From Geobacter sp. UBA698 (lineage in GTDB: Bacteria > Desulfobacterota > Desulfuromonadia > Geobacterales > Pseudopelobacteraceae), in NCBI GenBank assembly GCA_002298925.1, contig DBMM01000098.1, positions 4,904-37,357 on the forward strand: a DNA stretch of 32,454 bases, given 5' to 3'. This document shows, in pieces, positions 6,798 to 14,877 of this stretch (positions are counted from its first letter, which is position 1; every line of letters starts with the position of its first letter). The notes beneath the pieces are model-generated. The model saw only the letters and a program-made list of their open reading frames with translations, ran no database searches and had not been told where the DNA came from. A program made the position numbers and the translations under genes.

Positions 6798-8156
6798 TTA
6801 TTTGCTCCCGCCACAGCCGTTGCCGCCGTTGCGGCCCAGCGGGATATAGCTGAACCCGGCCCTATGCATGCGGTCCGGTTTGTAGAGGTTGCGGCCGTCA
6901 ACGATCAGCGGACTTTTCAGGGAGGCTTTGATGCGATCGAAGTCCGGGTTGCGGTACTCGTTCCAGTCGGTGATCACGGCCAGGGCATCGGCGCTGGCCA
7001 GGATGTCGTACTGGTTCTGGCTGTATTCGATGCGATCGCCGAAGACCTTGCGGGCTTCCTTGATGGCCTCCGGGTCGTGGGCCCGGACGGAGGCGCCGGC
7101 TGCCAGCAGGCGCTCGATGATGGTGATGGCCGGCGCTTCGCGCATGTCGTCGGTGCGGGGTTTGAAGGAAAGGCCCCAGCAGGCGATGGTCCGGCCGGTC
7201 AGCGGCTTTTCGGCACCGGGCGAGCCGAGTGCCTTGATCAGCTTGTCGGCCAGTACCTCCTTCTGGCGCTCATTGACCTCTTCCACCGCTTTCAGCAGCA
7301 GAAAATCATAATCGCACTCCTCGGCGGTCTTGACCAGGGCTTTGACATCCTTGGGGAAACAGGAGCCGCCGTAGCCGGGACCGGGAAAGAGAAAATCGTA
7401 GCCGATGCGGGTATCGGAGCCGATCCCTTCGCGCACGGCCGCCACGTCGGCACCCATCCGTTCGCACAGGCCAGCGATCTGGTTCATGAAGGAGATGCGG
7501 GTGGCAAGCATTGCGTTGGCGGCGTATTTGGTCATCTCGGCGCTGCGGATGTCCATGACGATCATGCGGTTCTGCTTGCGCATGAAGGGGTCATAGAGTT
7601 CCTTCATGAGTTCAGCGGTGCGGACGTTGTCGGTGCCGATTACCACCCGGTCGGGCTTCATGAAGTCCTCGATGGCAGCCCCTTCCTTGAGGAATTCGGG
7701 GTTGGAGACCACGTCGAATTCCAGGTCAACTCCACGGGCAGCCAGTTCAGCCGCGATTGCTTGGCGGACCTTGTCGGCGGTACCGACCGGAACGGTGGAT
7801 TTGTCGACAATGATCTTGAAGCCGGTCATGGCCTGACCGATCTGGCGGGCCACCCCCAGGACATATTTCAGGTCGGCCGAGCCGTCTTCGCCCGGCGGAG
7901 TGCCGACGGCGATGAAGCTGACCAGGGAGGCCTGCACTGCGGCGATTGCGTCGCTGGTGAAGGAGAGACGCCCCTCGGCCTGGTTGCGCAGCACCATCTC
8001 CTTGAGGCCCGGTTCGTAGATCGGGATGATGCCCTGTTTCAGTCCTTCAATTCTGGCTTCGTCCACGTCAACGGTGATCACGCTGTTGCCGCTCTCGGCG
8101 AAACAGGCGGCAGCTACCAGGCCGACGTAACCGGCACCAAAAATACAGATTTTCAT
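6798..8156 (-). CDS. ugd: UDP-glucose 6-dehydrogenase
   Basis: About 452 residues. The N-terminal NAD-binding motif GAGYVGLVAAACF starts at residue 7; the catalytic Cys is Cys266 in YGGSCFPKDV; the central domain has MTKYAANAMLATRISFMNQ, and the C-terminal UDP-binding domain has CWGLSFKPRTDDMREAP. Reaction: two successive NAD-dependent oxidations of UDP-glucose to UDP-glucuronate. Start: two ATG codons lie six bases apart; the downstream one (8156) is seven bases from TAGGAG whereas the upstream one (8162) is only one base away, so 8156 is chosen. The tail is glycine-rich (NGGNGCGGSK). It lies immediately before uxs. Confidence 0.95.
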   Translation of the reverse strand: MKICIFGAGYVGLVAAACFAESGNSVITVDVDEARIEGLKQGIIPIYEPGLKEMVLRNQAEGRLSFTSDAIAAVQASLVSFIAVGTPPGEDGSADLKYVLGVARQIGQAMTGFKIIVDKSTVPVGTADKVRQAIAAELAARGVDLEFDVVSNPEFLKEGAAIEDFMKPDRVVIGTDNVRTAELMKELYDPFMRKQNRMIVMDIRSAEMTKYAANAMLATRISFMNQIAGLCERMGADVAAVREGIGSDTRIGYDFLFPGPGYGGSCFPKDVKALVKTAEECDYDFLLLKAVEEVNERQKEVLADKLIKALGSPGAEKPLTGRTIACWGLSFKPRTDDMREAPAITIIERLLAAGASVRAHDPEAIKEARKVFGDRIEYSQNQYDILASADALAVITDWNEYRNPDFDRIKASLKSPLIVDGRNLYKPDRMHRAGFSYIPLGRNGGNGCGGSK

Positions 8157-8221
8157 GCTCATGCTCCTAAAATAAATTAGTACGCTCTATATCACAATAT
8201 CCGCTTGTAATTCCAGCACAA

Positions 8222-9064
8222 TCATCCCCGCTCCGGGGCGTTTCTGATCCGCAGGGCCTCGGCATAGGCCTCGTTGCGGGGAACTCCCGTGATCCCGGCC
8301 GCCGTGCGGGCCGCATCCTTGACCGAGAGGCCTTGATCGTTCAGCAGTCTCCGCAGAAGCTGGTCCAGGGCTTCGGGTTCTTCCGCGACGCTTTCGCCGG
8401 GAGCGACCAGGATGACTACCTCGCCCCGCACCTTGCCTTGGGGCACGGCTGCCATGACCTCCGCTACTGTACCGCGGATACATTCCTCATAGATCTTGGT
8501 CAGTTCGCGGGCCACGACAATCTGCCGATTTCCCAACACTTTGAGCATGTCCCGCAGCGTTTCTTCCAGGCGGTGGGGGGCCTCGTACAGGATCAGCGTG
8601 CCGGGCAGGCCGGCCGTGCCGGCCAGAAAGGTGCGGCGCTTGCCCTGGCGGCTGGGGGGGAAGCCGGCAAAGGTGAAGCTGTCGCTGGGCAGACCGGAGG
8701 CCGAAAGGGCGGCAATTGCCGCGCAGGAGCCGGGAATCGGGATGACCGGGATCCCTTCCGCCACGGCATCCCGCACCAGGTGATAGCCGGGGTCGGAGAC
8801 ACAGGGGGTGCCGGCATCGGAGATCAGGGCCACTGATTTTCCCAGCCGCAATGTCTCCAGAATCCGCTCCCCTTTGAATTGCTGGTTGTGGTCGTAGTAG
8901 GAGGTCAGCGGCCGGGAGATGTTGAAGTGGTTGAGCAGCTTGCGGGAGTGCCGGGTGTCCTCGGCCGCGATCAGGTCAACTTCGCCCAGGATGCGCACGG
9001 CGCGATAGGTCATGTCCTCCAGGTTGCCGATGGGGGTGGCGACGATGTACAGGGTGCCCGGCAT
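8222..9064 (-). CDS. rsmI: 16S rRNA (cytidine1402-2'-O)-methyltransferase RsmI
   Basis: 280 residues, the usual size. A tetrapyrrole-methylase fold is recognised from TLYIVATPIGNLEDMT at the N-terminus, AAEDTRHSRKLL, and ALISDAGTPCVSDPGYHLV around the SAM site; the RsmI C-terminal part (SVKDAARTAAGITGVPRNEAYAEALRI) follows. Known: it places the 2'-O-methyl on C1402 in the ribosomal P site, together with RsmH, using SAM. Its ATG directly abuts the stop of amiC with no spacer, so it is probably translated by coupling. A GC hairpin (CCCCG-GAG-CGGGG) overlaps its stop but lacks a T-run. Confidence 0.95.
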   Translation of the reverse strand: MPGTLYIVATPIGNLEDMTYRAVRILGEVDLIAAEDTRHSRKLLNHFNISRPLTSYYDHNQQFKGERILETLRLGKSVALISDAGTPCVSDPGYHLVRDAVAEGIPVIPIPGSCAAIAALSASGLPSDSFTFAGFPPSRQGKRRTFLAGTAGLPGTLILYEAPHRLEETLRDMLKVLGNRQIVVARELTKIYEECIRGTVAEVMAAVPQGKVRGEVVILVAPGESVAEEPEALDQLLRRLLNDQGLSVKDAARTAAGITGVPRNEAYAEALRIRNAPERG

Positions 9065-10327
9065 CTATTTCACGCTGGAGATGTAGGCGCGGATACCTTC
9101 CAGGATGCCCTCGGCGGTCATGGACTGGTAGGCCGGATCCTTCAGGCGGGATTCTTCCTGGGCGTTGCTGAGGAAGGCGGTTTCGACCAGGATGCTGGGC
9201 ATGGTGGCACCCACCAGGACGTAGAAGGGACCCTGCTTGACCCCCAGGTTCTTGACATCCGGGTAGTAACCACGGGCTTTTTTGTGGAGCGATTTCTGCA
9301 CCTCCTCGGCCAGGTGGGCCGAGTCGTTCAGTTTGTAGTTGGCCATCAGGTCAAACAGGATCGCCTGCAGCACGCTGACTTTCTCCAGGGAGGTGCCGTT
9401 TTCCTTGGCTGCCAGTTGAGCGGCTTTTTCGGTTTTGGCCAGGTTGAGGTAGTAGGTCTCGATGCCGGACGCGTTCCGGTTGGGGGCGGCATTGGCGTGG
9501 ACCGAGACGAACAGGTCGGCGTTGACCTTGTTGGCGATGGCGGTACGCTCCTCCAGCGGGATAAAGACGTCGGTCGAACGGGTCATGACCACATCCAGCC
9601 CCAGTTCTTCCTTGAGCAGTGCCCGCAGTTTGAGGGCAATGGCCAGCACCACGTCCTTCTCCTGGAGGCCATTGAGACCGACAGCGCCGGAGTCGTGCCC
9701 GCCGTGACCGGGGTCCACCACGATGCGGCGGATCTTGGAGATGGACGGTTTTCTGGTTGGTCTGCTTTTCTTCTCGACCACGACTGGCTCCACGGGCTTT
9801 GTCTCGGGCGGGATAGCCGCCTGGGCGCTGATGGACTCCTCCAGGCGGCTGATCTCGGTACGGCGTTCGCCGCGCACGTCGATCACCAGCCGTGACGGTT
9901 CCGAGAGGGGAAATATCTTGTAATCCCTGATGTTCTCGGTGTCCAGCACCACCCGTACCACGTCAGGCTTGTACTGGCCGACCCGCGCCCCTTTCAGGAG
10001 CCCGTCGCCGATGGTGATGTCCCTGGCGCCTTTACCCAACTTGGCGTGGTTGATGTCGATATAGATTCTGCCCGGCTTGCCGGCACCACCCTTGCCCAAT
10101 TCGTGCGCCTCCCAGGTGACATCCCGGTCCAGTTCAAGGGAGATGCGGGTGTAGTCCGGGTTGGACCAGTGCTTCATCTCGCTCAGAAGCGACAGGGGGC
10201 GCTTCTCGGCACTGCTCTGGTTGCCGAAGTTGGGGTTTTTAGGCTTCTTTTTGGCAGCCATGGCCGGAAGCGGCAGCAGCAGGCAGAAGATGATGAAGCA
10301 GAAGAATTTTCGGGTGAATCGGTTCAT
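9065..10327 (-). CDS. amiC: N-acetylmuramoyl-L-alanine amidase, AMIN plus Amidase_3 (AmiC type)
   Basis: 420 residues with a clear Sec signal peptide (basic MNRFTRKF, hydrophobic core, cleavage near PAMAA-KKKP). An AMIN domain follows (about residues 45-150), which in this family targets the septum or cell wall, then a linker, then the zinc amidase domain from about residue 190. Zinc and catalytic residues are visible: His in VDPGHGGHDSG, Glu in GLQEKDVV, His in FVSVHANAAPN and Glu in ILVETAFLSN. Reaction: cleaves the bond between MurNAc and the stem peptide in the periplasm to separate daughter cells. It is 46 bases downstream of mutS and abuts rsmI. Confidence 0.94.
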   Translation of the reverse strand: MNRFTRKFFCFIIFCLLLPLPAMAAKKKPKNPNFGNQSSAEKRPLSLLSEMKHWSNPDYTRISLELDRDVTWEAHELGKGGAGKPGRIYIDINHAKLGKGARDITIGDGLLKGARVGQYKPDVVRVVLDTENIRDYKIFPLSEPSRLVIDVRGERRTEISRLEESISAQAAIPPETKPVEPVVVEKKSRPTRKPSISKIRRIVVDPGHGGHDSGAVGLNGLQEKDVVLAIALKLRALLKEELGLDVVMTRSTDVFIPLEERTAIANKVNADLFVSVHANAAPNRNASGIETYYLNLAKTEKAAQLAAKENGTSLEKVSVLQAILFDLMANYKLNDSAHLAEEVQKSLHKKARGYYPDVKNLGVKQGPFYVLVGATMPSILVETAFLSNAQEESRLKDPAYQSMTAEGILEGIRAYISSVK

Positions 10328-10373
10328 GAGGTGCCTTTTATGGAGCTCAGCAAGTGCAACAAGAAGTCTCTAC

Positions 10374-12986
10374 CTACGCCATGCGTTTTAGTTCATCCAG
10401 CATGTTGAGGGCTTCCAGGGGTGTCATAGCAGAAATGTTCAGTTTTTTCAATCGCTGGCGCAGGAGATCTTCACTGGTTTCAAACAGGGAGAACTGTGGT
10501 GACTGCTCCTTGGCCGGGGTTTTTCGGCTTTTGGCCAGACGGGGTGCTCCCTGCTCGAACTCACCCTTTTCAAGATTGTGCAGGATCTCCTTGGCCCGTT
10601 CGATCACATCGGCCGGCATACCGGCCAGACGGGCCACCTGGATGCCGTAGGAGTGGGATGCGCCGCCCGGGACGATGGTGCGCAGGAAGATGACCTGGTC
10701 ATTCCATTCCCGGACCGCAACGGTGAAGTTCTTGATGCGCTCCCTGGTGACGGTCAGCTCGGTCAGTTCGTGATAGTGGGTGGCGAACAGGGTTCGGGCA
10801 TGGCAGGAGGGGACGTCGTGGATGTACTCGGCCACGGCCCAGGCGATGGAGACGCCGTCAAAGGTGGAGGTGCCCCGGCCGATTTCGTCCATCACGATCA
10901 GGCTACGCGGGGTGGCGTTGCGCAGAATGCCGGCCGCTTCCATCATTTCCAGCATGAAGGTCGACTGGCCGCGGGCCAGGTTGTCGCCGGCACCGACCCG
11001 GGTGAAGATGCGGTCGGCGATGCCGATGCGCGCCGACCGGGCCGGCACAAAACTGCCGGCCTGGGCCATCAGGGTGATCAGGGCCACCTGGCGCATGTAG
11101 GTTGACTTTCCGGCCATGTTGGGGCCGGTGATCATCAGAAGCTGGTTTTCACTGCCGTCCAGGCGGGTGTCGTTGGGCACGAAGCGCTCCCCCAGCTTCA
11201 TGCTTTCGATCACCGGGTGGCGGCCGTCAGTGATCTCGATCACGTCCGACTCGTCCACATCCGGCTTGCAGTAGTTGCGTTCGCCGGCCACGCTTGCCAG
11301 GGAGATCAGCACATCCAGCGAGGCCAGGCCGTCGGCGCTGCGGCAGATGCGTTCCGAGCGGGCCGCCACCTGCTCGCGGATCTCCTGGAACAGGCTGTAC
11401 TCCAGGTCGCAGATCCGGTCTTCGGCGCCCAGTACCTTCTCCTCGTAATTTTTCAACTCCTCGGTGATGAAGCGCTCGGCATTGGCCAGAGTCTGGCGGC
11501 GGATGTAGTTTTCGGGCACATTGGCCAGGTTGCTCTTGGTGATCTCGATCGAATAGCCGAAAACCCGGTTGTAGCGGATCTTGAGGGTCGCGATGCCGGT
11601 GCGCTCCTTTTCCTGGGCCTCCAGGCGGGCGATGAAGCCCTTGCCCTCGGTGCTGATGGCGCGCAGTTCGTCCAGTTCGGCACTGTAGCCGGTGGCGATG
11701 ACGCCCCCTTCCCGCAGGGAAAAGGGTGGGCTTTCCACGATGCCCCGCTGCACCAGGTCGCGGATGTCTTCCAGCGGGTCGATGGCGGTGGCCAACCGGC
11801 GCAGCAGGTCGCTCTGCAAAGCCGACAAACTTTCCAGCAGGGGAGGCAGTTGGCGCAGGGAGTCGTGCAGGGCGCGCAGATCGCGGCCGCCGGCGCTGGC
11901 CATGCCGATCCGGCCGTTGAGCCGTTCCAGGTCGGCGATACCCTGCAGTTGGCCCAGCAGTTCATCCCGGATGTCGGCCGCTTCCAGCAACTCCTCCACC
12001 GCGTCCAGGCGCTGGCGGATCGGCTTCAGCCCCACCAGCGGATAGGAGAGCCATTGCTTCAGACGGCGGGCGCCCATGGCGGTCGCGGTCCGGTCCAGGC
12101 AGCCCAGCAGGGAGCCGCTCTTCTTGCCTTCGGCCATGCTGGCGGTGATCTCCAGGTTGCGGCGGGTGGCCGGGTCCAGGGCCAAATGTTCGGAGTGCTG
12201 GTAGACACGGATGTCGCGGATGTGCGGTATGGCGGATTTGCGGTTTTCCCTCAGGTAGTACAGCGCGGCACCGGCCGCCATCAGGCCGTTGGGCATGGCC
12301 TCCAGCCCCAGTGCCTCGGCTGAGGCCGCTCCGAACTGGCTGCAGAGCAGCGAGCAGGCGTAGTCCCGTTCATAGACCCAGCCCGGTGCCCGTGAGATGA
12401 TCCGCTCCCCCAGGAAGGTACGCAGGTCAACCGGCAACGTTTCCAACTCCAGGCCGTCACTCAGCAGAATTTCCCGGGGATTGACGCAGACCGCTTCAGC
12501 TGCCGCGGACGGACCGCCGTTCAGTTCGGTCACACGGAATTCTCCGGTGGAGAGATCCAGCCAGGCGCAGCCCCACTGTTCTCCGGCTCCGGCGCTCAAG
12601 GCCAGCAGATAGTTGTTTTCGTCCGGGGACAGGCTTTCGGCTTCGATCAGCAGCCCGGGGGTGATCACCCGTACCACCTCGCGCCGCACGATGCCCTTGA
12701 CCTGCTTGGGGTCTTCCACCTGCTCGCAGATGGCCACCTTGTGGCCGGTTTCGATCAGTTTGGCGATATAGGGGGTGACGGAGTGGTAGGGGACGCCGCA
12801 GAAGGGGATCTCGTCGCCGCTCCCCTTGTTGCGGGACGTGAGGGTTATGTCCAGCAGGCGGGATGCGATCAGCGCGTCATCCATGAACATTTCGTAAAAG
12901 TCACCCATCCGGAAGAAGAGAATCGCGTCGGGATAGCCCGATTTGATTTCCAGGTACTGCCGCATCATGGGGGTTTGTTCTGCCAT
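10374..12986 (-). CDS. mutS: DNA mismatch repair protein MutS
   Basis: 870 residues, typical MutS1 size. The N-terminal mismatch-binding domain has the Phe-x-Glu motif (FFRMGDFYEMF); connector, lever and clamp domains follow; the ATPase domain carries the Walker A GPNMAGKST (residues 621-629), the Walker B LIVMDEIGRGTST and the FATHYHELTEL segment. A C-terminal tail with helix-turn-helix and dimerisation region ends in LNMLDELKRMA. It recognises mispairs and recruits MutL. Start: ATG 12986 (MAEQTPMMRQYL) matches family N-termini; a TTG 57 bases upstream would add an unlikely extension. The ribosome site is weak (AAGG, about 12 bases). No mutL is in this window. Confidence 0.97.
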   Translation of the reverse strand: MAEQTPMMRQYLEIKSGYPDAILFFRMGDFYEMFMDDALIASRLLDITLTSRNKGSGDEIPFCGVPYHSVTPYIAKLIETGHKVAICEQVEDPKQVKGIVRREVVRVITPGLLIEAESLSPDENNYLLALSAGAGEQWGCAWLDLSTGEFRVTELNGGPSAAAEAVCVNPREILLSDGLELETLPVDLRTFLGERIISRAPGWVYERDYACSLLCSQFGAASAEALGLEAMPNGLMAAGAALYYLRENRKSAIPHIRDIRVYQHSEHLALDPATRRNLEITASMAEGKKSGSLLGCLDRTATAMGARRLKQWLSYPLVGLKPIRQRLDAVEELLEAADIRDELLGQLQGIADLERLNGRIGMASAGGRDLRALHDSLRQLPPLLESLSALQSDLLRRLATAIDPLEDIRDLVQRGIVESPPFSLREGGVIATGYSAELDELRAISTEGKGFIARLEAQEKERTGIATLKIRYNRVFGYSIEITKSNLANVPENYIRRQTLANAERFITEELKNYEEKVLGAEDRICDLEYSLFQEIREQVAARSERICRSADGLASLDVLISLASVAGERNYCKPDVDESDVIEITDGRHPVIESMKLGERFVPNDTRLDGSENQLLMITGPNMAGKSTYMRQVALITLMAQAGSFVPARSARIGIADRIFTRVGAGDNLARGQSTFMLEMMEAAGILRNATPRSLIVMDEIGRGTSTFDGVSIAWAVAEYIHDVPSCHARTLFATHYHELTELTVTRERIKNFTVAVREWNDQVIFLRTIVPGGASHSYGIQVARLAGMPADVIERAKEILHNLEKGEFEQGAPRLAKSRKTPAKEQSPQFSLFETSEDLLRQRLKKLNISAMTPLEALNMLDELKRMA

Positions 12987-13077
12987 TTTCTGTTCAGCCT
13001 TCCGGAAAATATGTCTGCCTGGTTGTAGTTGAACCCCTGTCAAGGGAAGTTTTCACGATACCGTTCAAAACCCTGTA

Positions 13078-13197
13078 AATCCATTTCCATATCAAAGCGC
13101 CCTCTTCGTTGGTTCGTCTTCGGCTCCTCAACATACTATTTGTATGCCTTCGTCACCTCAATCCTCATCGCCTTGAGTGCATCTCTGATCTGAAATT
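13078..13197. repeat. Dispersed hairpin repeat, copy 2 (upstream of mutS)
   Basis: A roughly 120-base intergenic element starting ATCCATTTCCATATCAAAG and ending in TCTGAAATTGGAATA, imperfect inverted termini (TTCCA..TCA). The core has a perfect hairpin CATAC-TATTT-GTATG (13132-13146) inside a pyrimidine-rich context (CTTCGGCTCCTCAA / CCTTCGTCACCTC). The first 16 bases from 13081 recur exactly at 32439-32454, and the core is shared with 5446-5559 on the opposite strand. Confidence 0.6.
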
Positions 13198-13205
13198 GGA
13201 ATAAA

Positions 13206-13237
13206 ACAGGCTCGGCCCCGGAAGCTACCGAGGCCGA
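13206..13237 (-). terminator. Rho-independent terminator after the pentapeptide-repeat gene
   Basis: Minus strand: a 10-bp GC-rich stem (13228-13237 with 13212-13221, one G-U) with a 6-base loop, followed by GCCTGTTTTATT. It lies about 37 bases after the pentapeptide gene stop and just before the repeat element upstream of mutS. Confidence 0.65.
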
Positions 13238-13273
13238 ACGCCGTAACACAAAGCGGTCTGGGTGATACTGGTT

Positions 13274-13648
13274 CTATTTGCAGGTGCCGACCGAATCCTG
13301 CTCGCAGGCCCTGCCGTCGATCCAGGTGGCCCCGTCCAGGCCGGCGCCGCTCAGAACGGCAGCGCTGATATTGACGTCCTGTAGGTTGGCATCTTCCAGG
13401 AAAGCGTCCTCCAGGTTGACCCCTTGCAGGTTGGCTCCCACCAGAAGCGTCCCTTCCAGCACTACCGCCCGCAGGTCCATGCCCCTGAAGTCAACACCCC
13501 TCAGATCGCAGCCGATACATCGGCGCTCCTTCTGGAAGCGGGCCAGATCCTCCGCCACAAAGGCCGTGGCCGGAGCAGGCAGCATTTGTGACAGCGCCGC
13601 GACAAGCGAAAGCAACACCAGAAAAGTCCTGTCCGATTTTTGTCCCAT
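13274..13648 (-). CDS. Exported pentapeptide-repeat protein
   Basis: 124 residues. A Sec signal peptide (MGQKSDRTF, hydrophobic core, cleavage near PATA-FVAE) is followed by about a dozen A(D/N)LxG-type pentapeptides from about residue 43 (CDLRGVDFRGMDLRA ... ANLQGVNLEDAFLEDANLQ) and a short Cys-containing tail (GRACEQDSVGTCK). Known: such repeats fold into a right-handed quadrilateral beta helix; there is no general activity. Cys pairs at ERRCIGCDL and in the tail could form disulphides in the periplasm. The start is supported by GGAGG six bases upstream. It follows a methyltransferase gene by 33 bases. Function unknown. Confidence 0.75.
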   Translation of the reverse strand: MGQKSDRTFLVLLSLVAALSQMLPAPATAFVAEDLARFQKERRCIGCDLRGVDFRGMDLRAVVLEGTLLVGANLQGVNLEDAFLEDANLQDVNISAAVLSGAGLDGATWIDGRACEQDSVGTCK

Positions 13649-13681
13649 GGGGGCCTCCGCTGCGGATTGTTAACAGCCAGA

Positions 13682-14767
13682 TCAGGGATGGTACTGTAGC
13701 AGAAAAAGAGCCTTGATGCAAACGGCAAGCAGGTCCGCTGAATCGCCAGGCATCTTCTCCCAGGGAAGCGGGCGGGTAAACCGGCTCAGGAAACGCCGCT
13801 GCCGGCGGCCGAGGGTCGGATTGGCATGTCCGAGGCGCGGGGCAATCTCCACTGCCCCGAACCTGATCCCGCCCAGGCTGCCCCGCAGACAGGGGTTGAG
13901 TGTCACCAGGCTGCCGCTGCCGTCGGGGCAGGGACCGGCCACGTTGCGCCCCAGGTAGAGGATGAAGTTGCCCGGCGAGCGTCGCTCCGCTTCCATCCGC
14001 CGGATCCGCTCCAGCTCCTGGGCGACATCCTGCAAGGCGCTGTCATGGGCAAACAGCAGCGGTTCAAGTCCCGACTGGCACACCAGATCCATCAGGTCAT
14101 CGATCCGGTAGGTACGGACACGGGGATGCAGCAGCGCATCGGCCAGACCGGCGCCGAAGGCCGCTTCGGAGGAGGCTTTGGTGTAGCTGTACAGTCGCGA
14201 GCCGGGTCTGGCCCGGGAAATCAGACGCTTTGCCGTGTCCGTGTCCGTCACCTTCAACAGGCGGAAAGCACGCCGGATCGATTCCTCCTGGCGGCGGGCG
14301 TAACGGCTGTAGACCATGATCCGCAGGATGCCCCCTTCGACCAGGCGCTGCGCCAATGCTTTCAAGCCCACCAGAGGGTCGTCCAGGTGGTGCAGTACGC
14401 CGTAGACATCGATCAGGCCGAACTGGCCGTTGATGGCCGCCGGATCAAGCAGGTCAGCGGTCCGGAAGGTGACGTTGCGCCTGGCGTTCAGCAAGCAGTG
14501 CAGCCGGGCGCGCCTGAGGCTGGGCCGGGACAGGTCCAGGGCGGTGATGTCGGCATCCGGGTTGGCAACGCTGAAAGGGTAGGGGGCAAAGCTGCCGCAG
14601 CCGGCGATCAGGATGCGCCGGGCTGCCCGGGTCGGCAATCTGCCGTTGAAGCGGGCCCAGAGGGCTTCCAGGTTGAGGGCATAGGTGTCGCAGCGCCGCA
14701 CCGACGCCAGCAGGGGATAGTGCGGATAGGGATACAGTTCGTAATGGCGGCGGACATTGTCTGTCAT
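13682..14767 (-). CDS. Class I SAM-dependent methyltransferase with YPYP N-terminal motif
   Basis: 361 residues from the ATG at 14767, after which the protein reads MTDNVRRHYELYPYPHYP, a motif common at the N-terminus of a family of uncharacterised methyltransferases. The SAM-binding glycine loop is ILIAGCGSFAPYPFS, with the acidic residue at the end of strand 2 in ITALDLSRPSLRRAR and a motif-IV-like VYGVLHHLDDPLVGL. The C-terminal third (Arg-rich, DLMDLVCQSGLEPLLFAHDS) is not assigned. The upstream frame opens further to a TTG at 14824 inside the neighbouring terminator, which is unlikely. The ribosome site is poor. The substrate is unknown; protein or small-molecule methylation are both possible. 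Confidence 0.75.
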   Translation of the reverse strand: MTDNVRRHYELYPYPHYPLLASVRRCDTYALNLEALWARFNGRLPTRAARRILIAGCGSFAPYPFSVANPDADITALDLSRPSLRRARLHCLLNARRNVTFRTADLLDPAAINGQFGLIDVYGVLHHLDDPLVGLKALAQRLVEGGILRIMVYSRYARRQEESIRRAFRLLKVTDTDTAKRLISRARPGSRLYSYTKASSEAAFGAGLADALLHPRVRTYRIDDLMDLVCQSGLEPLLFAHDSALQDVAQELERIRRMEAERRSPGNFILYLGRNVAGPCPDGSGSLVTLNPCLRGSLGGIRFGAVEIAPRLGHANPTLGRRQRRFLSRFTRPLPWEKMPGDSADLLAVCIKALFLLQYHP

Positions 14768-14822
14768 GCCCCAACAGTAGCAGGTCTGAGAGGTGCTTTC
14801 AATCGGCTCAGTAACAGTCGGC

Positions 14823-14854
14823 AATAAAAAAGCCCCTCGGATCGGGAGGGGCTT
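14823..14854 (-). terminator. Rho-independent terminator after the OB-fold protein gene
   Basis: Minus strand: a perfect 9-bp stem (AAGCCCCTC, 14846-14854, with 14830-14838), a 7-base loop, then TTTTTATT. It lies about 24 bases after the stop of the 14878-15654 gene and separates it from the methyltransferase gene. Confidence 0.88.
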
Positions 14855-14877
14855 CTGGTGCCTTCTGTGTGACAGGC

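Noticed and set aside
6864..8180. Long open frame antisense to ugd (over 430 codons)
   Set aside because: It lies opposite a strongly conserved enzyme gene, is rich in Gly/Asp/Val/His as expected for the complement of GC-rich codons, and has no ribosome site.
8222..8240. GC hairpin at the rsmI stop as a terminator
   Set aside because: It has a short stem and is not followed by a T-run.
12987..13043. Upstream TTG start for mutS adding 19 residues
   Set aside because: The extension does not look like MutS, whereas the ATG at 12986 gives the normal N-terminus.
13020..13055. TTGACA as a mutS promoter
   Set aside because: There is no acceptable -10 at 16-18 bases downstream.
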